Shown piece by piece: positions 27,311-40,740 of a DNA stretch of 64,000 nucleotides; position 1 is the stretch's first letter; every line of letters starts with the position of its first letter. Position numbers and translations under genes: made by a program. The DNA comes from Polymorphobacter multimanifer. Lineage in GTDB: Bacteria > Pseudomonadota > Alphaproteobacteria > Sphingomonadales > Sphingomonadaceae. Under the pieces are notes generated by a model. It searched no databases, had not been told where the DNA came from, and saw nothing but the letters and a program-made list of their open reading frames with translations. The stretch is taken from assembly GCF_014205635.1 (NCBI RefSeq), contig NZ_JACIIV010000018.1, forward strand, positions 22,868 through 86,867, written 5' to 3'.

Positions 27311-28479
27311 GCTGCCTGACCGAGCCCGCCCACGAACTTCTCGAACAGATAATGGCTGTCCTGCGGACCCGGGCTCGCCTCGGGGTGATACTGCACGCTG
27401 AATGCCGGCTTGTCGGTCAGCTCCAGCCCCGCCAGGCTGCCGTCGAACAACGAGATGTGCGTCGCCCGCGCCGTCGCCGGCAGCGTGTCGGTATCCACGG
27501 TGAAGCCATGGTTCATCGAGGTAATTTCCACCCGCCCGTCATCGAGCCTTTTCACCGGATGGTTGGCGCCGCGGTGGCCCTGCTGCATCTTGATCGTGCG
27601 CGCCCCCACCGCGAGCCCGAGCAGCTGGTGACCAAGGCAGATGCCGAACAACGGCTTGCCGGCGTTCAACAGGCTCTGGATCACCGGCACTGCATGCACG
27701 CCGGTCGCCGCCGGATCACCGGGGCCGTTGGACAGGAAGATGCCATCGGGCTTCAGCGCCATGATCTCGTCGAAGCTCGCACGCGCCGGCACCACCGTCA
27801 CCCGCGCACCCGCCGCCACCAGATTGCGCAGGATGTTGCGCTTCATGCCATAATCGACCGCCACCACATGCGGGCCGCCGGCGTTTTCCTTGTGCTGGAG
27901 ATAGCCACCCGCCATCGTCCACAGCCCTTCGTCCCAATCATAATTCTGGGTCGAGCTGATCACGCTGGCGAGGTCCATCCCCTCCAGCCCCGGCCAACCA
28001 CCCGCCTGGCGCTGCAGCCGCGGAATATCGAACTTGCCGACGCGGTTGTGCGCGATCACGCCATTGGGCGCCCCGCCCAGCCGGATGCGCTTGGTGAGCG
28101 CGCGGGTATCGACGCCCGAAATCCCGATCCGCCCCCAGGCCTTCATCCACTCGTCGAAATTGCGCGTCGAGCGATACGAGGCAGCCGGCGTCACCGGCTC
28201 GCGGACCACGCAGCCGAGCGCATGCGGGTGGGGCGATTCGACATCGTCCTGGTTGGAGCCGACGTTGCCGATATGCGGAAAGGTGAAGGTGATGATCTGC
28301 CCGGCATAGCTCGGATCGGAGAGCACCTCCTGATAGCCGGTCATCGCGGTGTTGAAGCAGACTTCGCCCACCGCCACGCCCTCGGCACCGAATCCCTGCC
28401 CCCAGATGACCGCGCCATCGGCGAGCACCAGAACAGCGGTCGCGCCTTTCGGTTGGGCGGGTGCTGGCGCAGCAGCCAT
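27307..28479 (-). CDS. carA: Carbamoyl phosphate synthase small subunit (glutaminase)
   Basis: This 390-residue protein has the CarA N-terminal domain (FNTAMTGYQEVLSDPSYAGQ, ITFTFPHIGNVG) and a class I amidotransferase domain with nucleophile Cys in FGICLGHQLLGLAVG and the His-Glu pair in QYHPEASPGPQDS. It supplies ammonia from glutamine to CarB. The ATG at 28479 gives the expected N-terminus; an upstream start at 28509 would add ten residues. It is divergent from yqeY with about 127 nt between starts. Confidence 0.96.
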   Translation of the reverse strand: MAAAPAPAQPKGATAVLVLADGAVIWGQGFGAEGVAVGEVCFNTAMTGYQEVLSDPSYAGQIITFTFPHIGNVGSNQDDVESPHPHALGCVVREPVTPAASYRSTRNFDEWMKAWGRIGISGVDTRALTKRIRLGGAPNGVIAHNRVGKFDIPRLQRQAGGWPGLEGMDLASVISSTQNYDWDEGLWTMAGGYLQHKENAGGPHVVAVDYGMKRNILRNLVAAGARVTVVPARASFDEIMALKPDGIFLSNGPGDPAATGVHAVPVIQSLLNAGKPLFGICLGHQLLGLAVGARTIKMQQGHRGANHPVKRLDDGRVEITSMNHGFTVDTDTLPATARATHISLFDGSLAGLELTDKPAFSVQYHPEASPGPQDSHYLFEKFVGGLGQAA

Positions 28480-28606
28480 GGCGGTTCCTTCGGGCTTTCG
28501 GGTGGACAAACGGCGAGCGAGTTAGGGACCGGCGCCCCTCGCGTCAATCTATTCTTTGTGGCCCGGCAAGGCTAGTGTGGCCGTTCAGAATCCGAAGGAA
28601 CACCCA

Positions 28607-29062
28607 ATGCTGCGAGACGATATAAAGGCCGCCACTATAGCCTCGATGAAGGCGGGAGACTCGGCCCGCACCGGCGCGTTGCGGCTCATGTCGGCCGCGA
28701 TCAAGAACCGCGATATCGAGCTGCGCACCGGCCCTGCCCCCGCCGACGACGATGTCGTCGTCATCGAGGTGCTCACCAAGATGGCCAAGCAGCGCCGCGA
28801 GTCGATCGAGATGTATGTGAAGGGCAATCGCCCCGAGCTGGCGGCCGCCGAAACCGCCGAACTCGCGGTCATCGAAAGCTTTATGCCCGCGATGATGAGC
28901 GATGACGAAGCGCGGGCCGCCATCCAGGCGCTGGTGCTCGAACTCGGCGCCGGCAACCTCAAGGACATGGGCCGCGTCATGGCCGCAGTGAAGGCACGGA
29001 TGGCCGGCCAGATCGACATGGGCAAGGCCGGCGGCATGGTGAAGGCAGCGCTGGGGGGATGA
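28607..29062 (+). CDS. GatB/YqeY domain protein
   Basis: This 151-residue protein covers the whole YqeY family: LRDDIKAATIASMKAGDSAR, KNRDIELRTG, KMAKQRRESIEMYVKGNRPE and LKDMGRVMAAVKARMAGQ. The fold is the tRNA-interacting helical tail of GatB, but the free protein's role is not settled. An AAGGAA site precedes the ATG. It is followed by dnaG with a 4-nt overlap, the common alphaproteobacterial order yqeY-dnaG-rpoD. Confidence 0.9.
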   Translation: MLRDDIKAATIASMKAGDSARTGALRLMSAAIKNRDIELRTGPAPADDDVVVIEVLTKMAKQRRESIEMYVKGNRPELAAAETAELAVIESFMPAMMSDDEARAAIQALVLELGAGNLKDMGRVMAAVKARMAGQIDMGKAGGMVKAALGG

Positions 29063-30948
29063 GCCTCAGCCCGGCGTTCCTCGATGAGCTTCGCGCCCGC
29101 GTGCCGCTGTCCCCGGTCGTGGGGCGGCGGGTCAAGCTGGTGCGCGCCGGGCGGGAATGGAAAGGCTGCTGCCCCTTCCACAACGAGAAGACGCCGAGCT
29201 TCTATGTCAACGACGACAAGGGCTTCTACCACTGCTTCGGCTGCGGCGCCCACGGCGATGTGTTCCGCTTCCTCACCGAGCAGGAAGGCCTGCCGTTCAT
29301 GGACGCGGTCACGGCGCTCGCCGCCCAGGCCGGCATGGAGGTGCCCGCCGCCTCGCCGCAAGCCCAGGCCCGCGCCGACGAGAATGAAGAACTGCAGACT
29401 CTGGCCGGCCGCGCTGCCGACTGGTTCCGGTCCCAACTCGCCGCCCCTGCCGGGAGCGAGGCGCGCGCCTATCTCGCCCGGCGCGGCGTATCCGAAGCCA
29501 TTGTTGCCGCCTTCGGCCTCGGCTTCGCGCCGGGCACCGGCCTCAAGGCTGCTCTCGGCAATCCGCAAGAAGCCGCGATGCTCGCCGCCGGCCTGCTCGG
29601 CCAGGGCGATGACGGCCGCATCTTCGAGCGCTTCCGCGGCCGGCTGATATTCCCGATCCGCGATCGGCGCGGCCGCGTGGTGGGCTTCGGCGGCCGTGCG
29701 ATCGAGTCGGGGTCCCCGCGCACTGGCGCGCGGGGTGGCGGCGATGTGCAGCCGAAGTACCTCAACTCTGCCGATGGCCCGCTCTTCGACAAGGGCCGGC
29801 TGCTCTACAATCTCGATCGCGCCGGCCCCGCCGCGCGCAAGGCCGATCGGCTGGTCGTCGTCGAAGGCTATATGGACGTGATTGGCGTGGCAGGTGCGGG
29901 CATCGCCGAGCTCGTGGCCCCGCTCGGCACCGCGATGACCGAGGCGCAGCTCGAGCTCGCCTGGCGCCTCGTCGATGTGCCGATCCTCTGCTTCGACGGC
30001 GACGGCGCCGGCCAGCGCGCCGCCGTGCGTGCTGCCTTGCGCGCGCTGCCGCTTCTCAAGCCCGGCAAGTCGCTCGCCATCGCCACACTGCCACCGGGCG
30101 AAGATCCCGATGATCTCGTCAAGCGCGGCGGCCCAGCAGCGTTCGAAGCGGTGCTCGCCGCCGCACGCCCCCTCGCCGAAGCGCTCTGGCTCGCCGAAAC
30201 CGCCGGCGCCGAGACCGCCACGCCGGAAACCCGCGCTGCCGTCCGTTCGCGCCTCAAGGCGCATGCCGAGACGATCCTCGATCCCGATGTTCGCGCGCTT
30301 TACCGCGCCGATTTCGATGCCCGTTTCGATGCCGCCTATCTCGCCCGCCGCCGATCCGCTCCCGCCCCCCAGCGCGGCGCCTTCAAGGGTCGCGGCGCCT
30401 GGGCCCCGCAGCCGCAGCCGGTGTCCAGCGCCCTCAAGGCCCAGGCCGCCGGCGGCGGGGACAGTGCGGAGAGCATCGCCGTCGTCGCCGGCCTGCTGCG
30501 CAACCCCTGGCTTGCCGACAGCCATGGCGAGGCGATTTCTGCCCTGCCGCTGGGCGCAGGTCGCGCCGCCCGGCTGCGCGATGCTGTGCTTGCCGCCGCA
30601 ACGCATACGACAGGGCTTGATGCCAGGCGCCTCGATGCCCATCTACACTCTGCCGGTCTGGCAGAAGCAGCCGATGCGCTCTGCCGGGCCAACCGGCTTC
30701 GCTTCAGCTTCTGCATTCCGGATTCGGCAAAGGCGCCGGAACGGTCGGTGCAGGCGCGTGATTTCGCACTTGTCGTGGGTCGGTTGTCGGCACGCTCGGG
30801 CCTGGAAGCTGAGCTGGCGATGGCCACCGCGGCACTGGCGCAAGCGCCGAGCGAAGACGGGTTCAGGCGCCAGCAAGCCTTGGTGGCCGAAAGGCAGGAG
30901 TTGGACGCGGCAATGATGCGACTGGCGGAATCGATGCGCGAGGACTAG
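29059..30948 (+). CDS. dnaG: DNA primase DnaG
   Basis: This is a 629-residue protein. The CHC2 zinc-binding domain is at about residues 35-65 (CCPFHNEKTPSFY ... FHCFGCGAHGD-type C-x2-H ... C-x2-C). The RNA polymerase core follows with GRLIFPIRDRRGRVVGFGGR and the TOPRIM motifs VVVEGYMDVIG and FDGDGAGQRA that bind metal. The C-terminal part should bind DnaB helicase. It synthesises replication primers. It overlaps yqeY by 4 nt and lies about 100 nt before rpoD. Confidence 0.96.
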   Translation: MSLSPAFLDELRARVPLSPVVGRRVKLVRAGREWKGCCPFHNEKTPSFYVNDDKGFYHCFGCGAHGDVFRFLTEQEGLPFMDAVTALAAQAGMEVPAASPQAQARADENEELQTLAGRAADWFRSQLAAPAGSEARAYLARRGVSEAIVAAFGLGFAPGTGLKAALGNPQEAAMLAAGLLGQGDDGRIFERFRGRLIFPIRDRRGRVVGFGGRAIESGSPRTGARGGGDVQPKYLNSADGPLFDKGRLLYNLDRAGPAARKADRLVVVEGYMDVIGVAGAGIAELVAPLGTAMTEAQLELAWRLVDVPILCFDGDGAGQRAAVRAALRALPLLKPGKSLAIATLPPGEDPDDLVKRGGPAAFEAVLAAARPLAEALWLAETAGAETATPETRAAVRSRLKAHAETILDPDVRALYRADFDARFDAAYLARRRSAPAPQRGAFKGRGAWAPQPQPVSSALKAQAAGGGDSAESIAVVAGLLRNPWLADSHGEAISALPLGAGRAARLRDAVLAAATHTTGLDARRLDAHLHSAGLAEAADALCRANRLRFSFCIPDSAKAPERSVQARDFALVVGRLSARSGLEAELAMATAALAQAPSEDGFRRQQALVAERQELDAAMMRLAESMRED

Positions 30949-31047
30949 AGGGCATAGGTTGGCGCGCGTTCGGTGTACCCGGGCGGGCGTCTTTTGATAT
31001 TTCCCGGTGCTGCAGGCGCCGGTGCAGTGCAGGCGAGGATGGCGCGA

Positions 31048-33069
<2,022 letters not shown>

Positions 33070-33107
33070 GGTTGCACGCAGAGGGGGCTTGCGCCACACT
33101 TGCCGCC

Positions 33108-34715
33108 ATGGCGACAAGGCTTGTCCTCCTCCTCGGCTTGACGGCGTTCACCTCTGCTCCCGGCGGTCCGCCGGCGGTGGACGCGGCGCTGCAAGCCGCG
33201 CTGCGCGCCACGGCCTGTGCGCCGCCTGAAGTTCCGGGGGAAGGCACCGGAGCCCGCGCCGAAGCCTCGCGGGGCGCTATGGTGCTGGTGCCCGGCCTCA
33301 CCCCGGCGCACCTGCCCGTCACCGCCAACGGCACCGCGCAGAACTTCTTCGACCAGGGCCTCGGCCAGCTCCTCGGCTTTGACTATGACGAAGCGCTGGC
33401 CAGTTTCCGCGAAGCGCGCCGCCTCGATCCGGCATGCGTGATGTGCCGCTGGGGCGAGGCGCTGGCGCTCGGCCCCTATATCAACTCGGGCCCGATCGAC
33501 GCCGCCACCATTGCCGAGGCGCGCGCGCTCGTGGGCAGCGCGCTCAAGGATTCCGCGGTCCTGGCCCCACGCGATCGCGCGCTGCTCGATGCCTTGTGGA
33601 TGCGCTACGCTCCCGGCGGCCGCCAGAACGGTGTCCATGGCAATCGCTATGCCGACACCATGCTGCGGCTCGCAGCCCAATTCCCCGACGATGATTTCGT
33701 CGCCGTCCATGCCGCCGAGGCCATCATGGATGCCCAGCCCTGGGATTACTGGCAGGCCGGCGGCCGCACCCCCAAGGGCCGCGCCGGCGATGCGCTTCGC
33801 CTCGTCGAAACCGTGCTGGCGCGGACCCCGAACGACCCGCAGGCGATCCATCTGCTCATCCACCTGACCGAAGCCTCCGCCGCCCCCGAACGCGCTGCCG
33901 CCGGCGCCGCGCGACTCGGCGGCCTCGCGCCCGCAGCACCGCACATGGTGCACATGCCGAGCCATAGCTGGTACCGGCTCGGCCGCTTCACCGATGCCAT
34001 CGCCGCCAACAAGGCCGCCATCGCCGCCGACGAGGCGTATGCCCGCGCCACCGGCGGCGAGCCCCGCCATTACGGCTATTTCCGCCACCACAGCCACTTC
34101 CTCGCCTCGGCTGCCACCCAGATCGGGGACCGCGAGACAGCCCTTGCCGCCGCCGATGCGCTGGAGGCCTCGCTCCCCGCCGGCGCTTCGGCGCGCGGCC
34201 AGGGGCAGCAAGTGACAGCCCTCCAGGCCCGCGCGCGTTTCCTCACTCCGGAACAGTTTCTCGCCCTCCCCGCCCCGGCCCCGGCGATGAAGCGACTGCG
34301 CATCGCCTGGCACGGAGCGCGCGCCGAAGCCCATGCCCGGCTCGGCAACCCCGCCGCCGCGCATTCCGAGCTGGCAGCGTTGCGCATGCTCCGCGACGAG
34401 ACCGCCGGTGCCAGCGATGCCGAGCGCGCTGTCGCCGCTCTTGCCGATACCGTGGCACGCGCCCGCATCGCCGAGGCCGAGGGCCAGCCACAGGAGGCGC
34501 TGCGCCAATACCGCGCGGCGGAAGCGATCGAGAGCGGGCTGGGCTATTTCGAGCCGCCGCTCTGGGCCACACCCGTTGCCGTGCTCGCCGGCGAGCTCAG
34601 GATGCGGCTTGGCGACACCGCCGGCGCCCGCGCAGACTTCCGCCGCGCACTTCTATCGCGCCCCGGTCATGCGACCGCGCTCGCCGGCCTCGGGGGCGCG
34701 GCAAACGGCGTTTGA
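33108..34715 (+). CDS. Secreted tetratricopeptide-repeat protein
   Basis: This is a 535-residue protein with a short signal-like N-terminus (MATRLVLLLGLTAFTSAPGG). Repeats of the TPR type are visible: GLGQLLGFDYDEALASFREA followed by RRLDPACVMCRWGEALALG, and others near HMVHMPSHSWYRLGRFTDAI and the C-terminus (GDTAGARADFRRALLSRPGH). TPRs mediate protein contacts. This family, with a conserved HMPSHSWYRLG block, is widespread but of unknown role. It follows rpoD by 38 nt and might be co-transcribed. Confidence 0.75.
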   Translation: MATRLVLLLGLTAFTSAPGGPPAVDAALQAALRATACAPPEVPGEGTGARAEASRGAMVLVPGLTPAHLPVTANGTAQNFFDQGLGQLLGFDYDEALASFREARRLDPACVMCRWGEALALGPYINSGPIDAATIAEARALVGSALKDSAVLAPRDRALLDALWMRYAPGGRQNGVHGNRYADTMLRLAAQFPDDDFVAVHAAEAIMDAQPWDYWQAGGRTPKGRAGDALRLVETVLARTPNDPQAIHLLIHLTEASAAPERAAAGAARLGGLAPAAPHMVHMPSHSWYRLGRFTDAIAANKAAIAADEAYARATGGEPRHYGYFRHHSHFLASAATQIGDRETALAAADALEASLPAGASARGQGQQVTALQARARFLTPEQFLALPAPAPAMKRLRIAWHGARAEAHARLGNPAAAHSELAALRMLRDETAGASDAERAVAALADTVARARIAEAEGQPQEALRQYRAAEAIESGLGYFEPPLWATPVAVLAGELRMRLGDTAGARADFRRALLSRPGHATALAGLGGAANGV

Positions 34716-34816
34716 ACCGGCCCGCCGGTGTTGCTGCGTCGCCACGTCCAGCCGTCGATTGGTGTTGTCACCAACTCACAACTTGTCGCCGCGCTGCACA
34801 ATGTTATGAGTCGCAT

Positions 34817-35497
34817 GTGAGACTCCTTGTTCTTCCGGCACTGGCAGTGCTGCTTACCGCAGCCAGCCTGCCCGTTGCGGTCGTCGATGGCCGTGATCCG
34901 CTGCGCGATGCCATCGTCGCCGCAGCCGGAGCCCAGTCGCCCGCGACCGTGTCGTTCGATCGTGTGACCCGCCTCGTCCGCACGGGCGGCGGCAGCACCA
35001 CACGCCAGGTCCGCGTGGAGCGTTGGGATGGAGCTCGGTGGACGCTGGTGAGCATCGACGACCAACCCCCCTCGTCTGCCGAACGCGCCAGGGCGGCACG
35101 ATCGGCGAGCGTACCCGGCTATCATGAACTGGCGCGCATCGTGGCCGCCGCCACCGAGCGCAGGGTCGATTCCGATGGCCGTACGGTGCTGATGGTGCCC
35201 GTGCTGCCGGCCGGCTCGGTGATTGCCGATGGCAAGGACATTTCGGCGCATCTTCAGGCCGAAGCCGTTCTTGGCCTGCGCGCCGGGATGCCCTGGGTTG
35301 CGCAACTGCGCGTGCTGAACCGCGAGAGCTTCAGGCTCAACATGCTCATCAAGGTCACCGAATTCGAGCAGGTCAATGATTACAAGCTCGATGCCCAGGG
35401 CCAGCCCAGGCTGGTTGCGCAGCAGAATGATTCGCAGGGCTCGATGTTCGGCTTCTCGGGCGGCGAAAAGAGCGAAGTCGTTTACGCCTATCGTTAG
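34817..35497 (+). CDS. Conserved protein of unknown function, probably exported
   Basis: This 226-residue protein, if the GTG at 34817 is used, begins with a clear signal peptide (VRLLVLPALAVLLTAASLPV). The rest is beta-rich, with VRVERWDGARWTLVSIDDQP and NRESFRLNMLIKVTEFEQVN, and ends at GGEKSEVVYAYR. No family was recognised. The beta-sheet pattern and export signal suggest a periplasmic or lipoprotein-like fold. No other gene shares its transcript with certainty. Confidence 0.6.
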   Translation: MRLLVLPALAVLLTAASLPVAVVDGRDPLRDAIVAAAGAQSPATVSFDRVTRLVRTGGGSTTRQVRVERWDGARWTLVSIDDQPPSSAERARAARSASVPGYHELARIVAAATERRVDSDGRTVLMVPVLPAGSVIADGKDISAHLQAEAVLGLRAGMPWVAQLRVLNRESFRLNMLIKVTEFEQVNDYKLDAQGQPRLVAQQNDSQGSMFGFSGGEKSEVVYAYR

Positions 35498-35556
35498 GTT
35501 GCCGGAGCGCAGGTCCGCCGCTAGCGTGGGCTTGTTCGATCTGAAAGGCCCAACGA

Positions 35557-36402
35557 ATGCGCTTTACCGGCACCAGCGGCTATGTTGCCACCGATGATCT
35601 GAAAGTCGCGGTCAACGCCGCCGTCACGCTGCGCCGGCCGCTCCTCGTCAAGGGCGAGCCCGGCACCGGCAAGACCGTGCTGGCGCAGCAAATCGCCGAT
35701 GCCTTCGATGCGCCGCTCATCGAGTGGAACGTCAAGTCGACCACCCGCGCCCAGCAGGGCCTTTATGAGTACGATGCCGTCAGCCGGCTGCGGGACAGCC
35801 AGCTTGGCGATCCGCGCGTGTCGGACATCAACAACTATATCCGCCGCGGCAAGATGTGGGAGGCGTTCACCGCACCCCAGCTGCCGGTGCTGCTCATTGA
35901 CGAGATCGACAAGGCCGATATCGAATTCCCCAACGATCTTCTCACCGAGCTCGATCGCATGGAGTTTGACGTCTACGAGACCGGCGAGCGCGTGAAGGCC
36001 GTCACCCGCCCCATCGTCATCATCACTTCGAACAACGAAAAGGAGCTGCCCGACGCCTTCCTGCGCCGTTGCTTCTTCCACTACATCAAATTCCCCGATC
36101 GCGAGACGATGGAAGCCATCGTCCGCGTCCACCACCCCGATATCCAGCGCAGCCTCGTCAGCGAAGCCCTCAACATCTTCTTCGATATCCGCGAAGTGCC
36201 CGGCATGAAGAAAAAGCCAAGCACCTCGGAGTTGCTCGACTGGCTCAAGCTCCTCATGCACGAGGACCTGCCCATCGAAGTCCTGCGCAATCGCGACACC
36301 AAGAGCCTCATCCCCCCCCTCCACGGCGCGCTGCTCAAGAACGAGGCCGATGTGATGCTGTTCGAGAGGCTGGCGTTCATGTCGCGGCGGGGGAATGGCT
36401 AG
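35557..36402 (+). CDS. MoxR-type AAA ATPase
   Basis: This 281-residue AAA+ ATPase of the MoxR/CoxD class has Walker A GEPGTGKT (about residue 34), Walker B LLIDEIDKAD, sensor 1 in VIITSNNEKELPDAFLRRCF and a C-terminal lid. MoxR proteins usually act with a VWA-domain partner to activate or assemble an enzyme complex. That partner is the gene at 37208, one gene further on. The stop overlaps by 4 nt with that of the inverted SDR gene. Confidence 0.9.
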   Translation: MRFTGTSGYVATDDLKVAVNAAVTLRRPLLVKGEPGTGKTVLAQQIADAFDAPLIEWNVKSTTRAQQGLYEYDAVSRLRDSQLGDPRVSDINNYIRRGKMWEAFTAPQLPVLLIDEIDKADIEFPNDLLTELDRMEFDVYETGERVKAVTRPIVIITSNNEKELPDAFLRRCFFHYIKFPDRETMEAIVRVHHPDIQRSLVSEALNIFFDIREVPGMKKKPSTSELLDWLKLLMHEDLPIEVLRNRDTKSLIPPLHGALLKNEADVMLFERLAFMSRRGNG

Positions 36403-37112
36403 CGCAGCATCAACCCCCCGTCGATCGCCAGGCTCTGCCCGGTGATATACGCTGCCGCCGGTGATGCCAGAAACAGGATCGGCCCCGCCACCTCGTCCGG
36501 CGTTCCCCAGCGGCGCATCGGGACACTTTTCAGCAGCCGCGCCTCATAGTTCTCGTCGACCCGCGCCCGCGCCGTCATCCGCGTCGCGATGAAGCCCGGT
36601 GCCACAAGGTTGACCCGCACGCCATCGGGCGACCATTTGTCCGCCAGCGCCCGCGTGAGCCCCAGCAGCCCTGCCTTGCTCGCGGTGTAGGCCGGCGTCT
36701 CCTTCAGCGCCAGGAAGCTCGCCAGCGACCCCACATTGACGATGCTCCCCTGCCCCGCCTTCAGCAGCGGGTGCAGCCGCACGGAAAGGTCCATCACGCT
36801 GTTCAGATTGAGGTCGATGATCCGCTCGAACTCGTCCTGCTCATATTCGCGCGCACTCCCGCCCCCTGCATTGTTGACCAGCACATCGAGCGCCACAATC
36901 TCCCCTGCCAGCGCCGCGCGCCCCGCCGGCGCGGTCAGGTCCGCCGCGATGTAGCGCACTCCCTCCAGCGGCTCGTCATAATCGGCAAAGCTGGCGCGCG
37001 TCCCCGTCACCACCACCTCAGCCCCCGCATCGCGGAACGCCCGCGCCGTCGCATGGCCGATCCCCTGGCTGCCGCCGGTCACCAGCACATGTTTGCCGCT
37101 CGCCCAATCCAT
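36399..37112 (-). CDS. SDR family oxidoreductase
   Basis: This 237-residue short-chain dehydrogenase has cofactor motif TGGSQGIGHATA, NNAG, Ser in VNVGSLASF and YTASK as catalytic Tyr/Lys, and ends ITGQSLAIDGG. It lies on the opposite strand between the MoxR ATPase and its VWA partner. The substrate is unknown. Confidence 0.87.
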   Translation of the reverse strand: MDWASGKHVLVTGGSQGIGHATARAFRDAGAEVVVTGTRASFADYDEPLEGVRYIAADLTAPAGRAALAGEIVALDVLVNNAGGGSAREYEQDEFERIIDLNLNSVMDLSVRLHPLLKAGQGSIVNVGSLASFLALKETPAYTASKAGLLGLTRALADKWSPDGVRVNLVAPGFIATRMTARARVDENYEARLLKSVPMRRWGTPDEVAGPILFLASPAAAYITGQSLAIDGGLMLR

Positions 37113-37207
37113 CGCATCTCTCCCTCTTCAAAATGACGATGGGCGCTGTCGCCCAACACGCAAAGCAGCACTTGTGACAGGGCCGCACCGCGCATAGGCT
37201 GGACCCC

Positions 37208-38386
37208 ATGTTCCTGACCTTTCTCGAAGAGCTGCGCGCGGCAAAGATCCCCGCGTCGATGAAGGAGCATCTGATGCTCCTCGAGGCGCTCAAGGCCGAT
37301 GTCATCGATTGGTCGATCACCGATTTCTATTATCTCGCCCGCGCCGTCTATGTGAAGGATGAGGCGCTGCTCGATCGTTTCGATCTGGTTTTCGGCAAGG
37401 TTTTCAAGGGCCTCGAGACGAGCACCGAAACGGGCACCGCCGAGATCCCCGCCGAGTGGCTGCGCGCGATCGCCGAGTTGAACCTCAGCGCGGAGGAAAT
37501 GGCCGAGCTCGAAAAGCTGGGCTGGGACAAGCTGATGGAGACGCTGGCCGAGCGCCTCAAGGAACAGAAGGAGCGCCACGAAGGCGGCAACAAATGGATC
37601 GGCACCGGCGGCAAGAGCCCCTTCGGCGCCAATGGCTCGCACCCCGAGGGCGTGCGCATCGGCCAGGACAAGAACCGCAAGAACTCCGCCGTCAAAGTGT
37701 GGGACAAGCGCGAGTTCAGGAACCTCGACGACAATGTCGAGCTTGGCACCCGCAACATCAAGGTCGCACTCCGCCGCCTGCGCCGCTTCGCCCGCGAGGG
37801 TGCGGCCGACGAGCTCGATCTCGACAAGACCATTTCCGGCACCGCCAAGCAGGGCTGGCTCGATATCGTCATGCGCCCCGAGCGCCACAACGCCGTCAAG
37901 CTGCTGCTCATGCTCGATGTCGGGGGCTCGATGGACCCGCATATCAAGGTCTGTGAGGAGCTGTTCTCGGCGGCCCGCAGCGAATTCAAGCATCTCGAAT
38001 TCTTCTACTTCCACAATTGCCCCTATGAGGCACTGTGGAAGGACAACAAGCGCCGCTGGAGCGAGCGCACGCCAGTCATGGAGCTGCTCCACAAATTCCC
38101 GCATGATTACAAGCTGGTGTTCGTCGGCGATGCCTCGATGAGCCCCTATGAGATCAACTATGCCGGCGGCAGCGTCGAGCATTGGAACGAGGAGCCCGGC
38201 GAGGCCTGGCTCGGCCGGATGCTCGACATCTACCGCTCCGCCGCCTGGCTCAACCCCATCCCCGAAAAGAACTGGAGTCACAGCCAGTCAATCCAGATGA
38301 TCCGCCAGATCATGGAAGACCGCATGTATCCGCTCTCGCTCGAAGGCCTCGACCGCGCGATGCGCGAGCTCACCCGCTCGCATTGA
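37208..38386 (+). CDS. VWA domain protein, CoxE-like, partner of MoxR ATPase
   Basis: This is a 392-residue protein. The C-terminal half has the von Willebrand A fold with LLMLDVGGSMDPHIKVCEEL; the MIDAS motif is DVGGS instead of the standard DxSxS. Later VFVGDASMSPYEI supplies the other part of the fold. The N-terminal half is helical (EHLMLLEALKADVIDWSITD). The family is found as the second half of MoxR-VWA pairs that remodel or metallate target enzymes. Here the ATPase gene is 800 bp upstream across an inverted gene. Confidence 0.85.
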   Translation: MFLTFLEELRAAKIPASMKEHLMLLEALKADVIDWSITDFYYLARAVYVKDEALLDRFDLVFGKVFKGLETSTETGTAEIPAEWLRAIAELNLSAEEMAELEKLGWDKLMETLAERLKEQKERHEGGNKWIGTGGKSPFGANGSHPEGVRIGQDKNRKNSAVKVWDKREFRNLDDNVELGTRNIKVALRRLRRFAREGAADELDLDKTISGTAKQGWLDIVMRPERHNAVKLLLMLDVGGSMDPHIKVCEELFSAARSEFKHLEFFYFHNCPYEALWKDNKRRWSERTPVMELLHKFPHDYKLVFVGDASMSPYEINYAGGSVEHWNEEPGEAWLGRMLDIYRSAAWLNPIPEKNWSHSQSIQMIRQIMEDRMYPLSLEGLDRAMRELTRSH

Positions 38387-38399
38387 AATCCACCGCTGA

Positions 38400-40706
<2,307 letters not shown>

Positions 40707-40713
40707 GCCGCAC

Positions 40714-40740
40714 GGCCGGCGGGATCATTTTCCGCCGGCC
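40714..40740. terminator. Bidirectional hairpin between katG and the PQQ dehydrogenase
   Basis: GGCCGGCGG (40714-40722) pairs with CCGCCGGCC (40732-40740), a 9-bp stem with a 9-nt loop that contains the minus-strand stop of the dehydrogenase (40725-40727). The loop holds TTTT rather than a tail after the stem, so strength is uncertain. Confidence 0.45.

Noticed and set aside
37920..37940. Defective MIDAS in the VWA protein as a sign of decay
   Set aside because: The DVGGS form appears typical of this CoxE-like family from memory, and the rest of the gene is intact.
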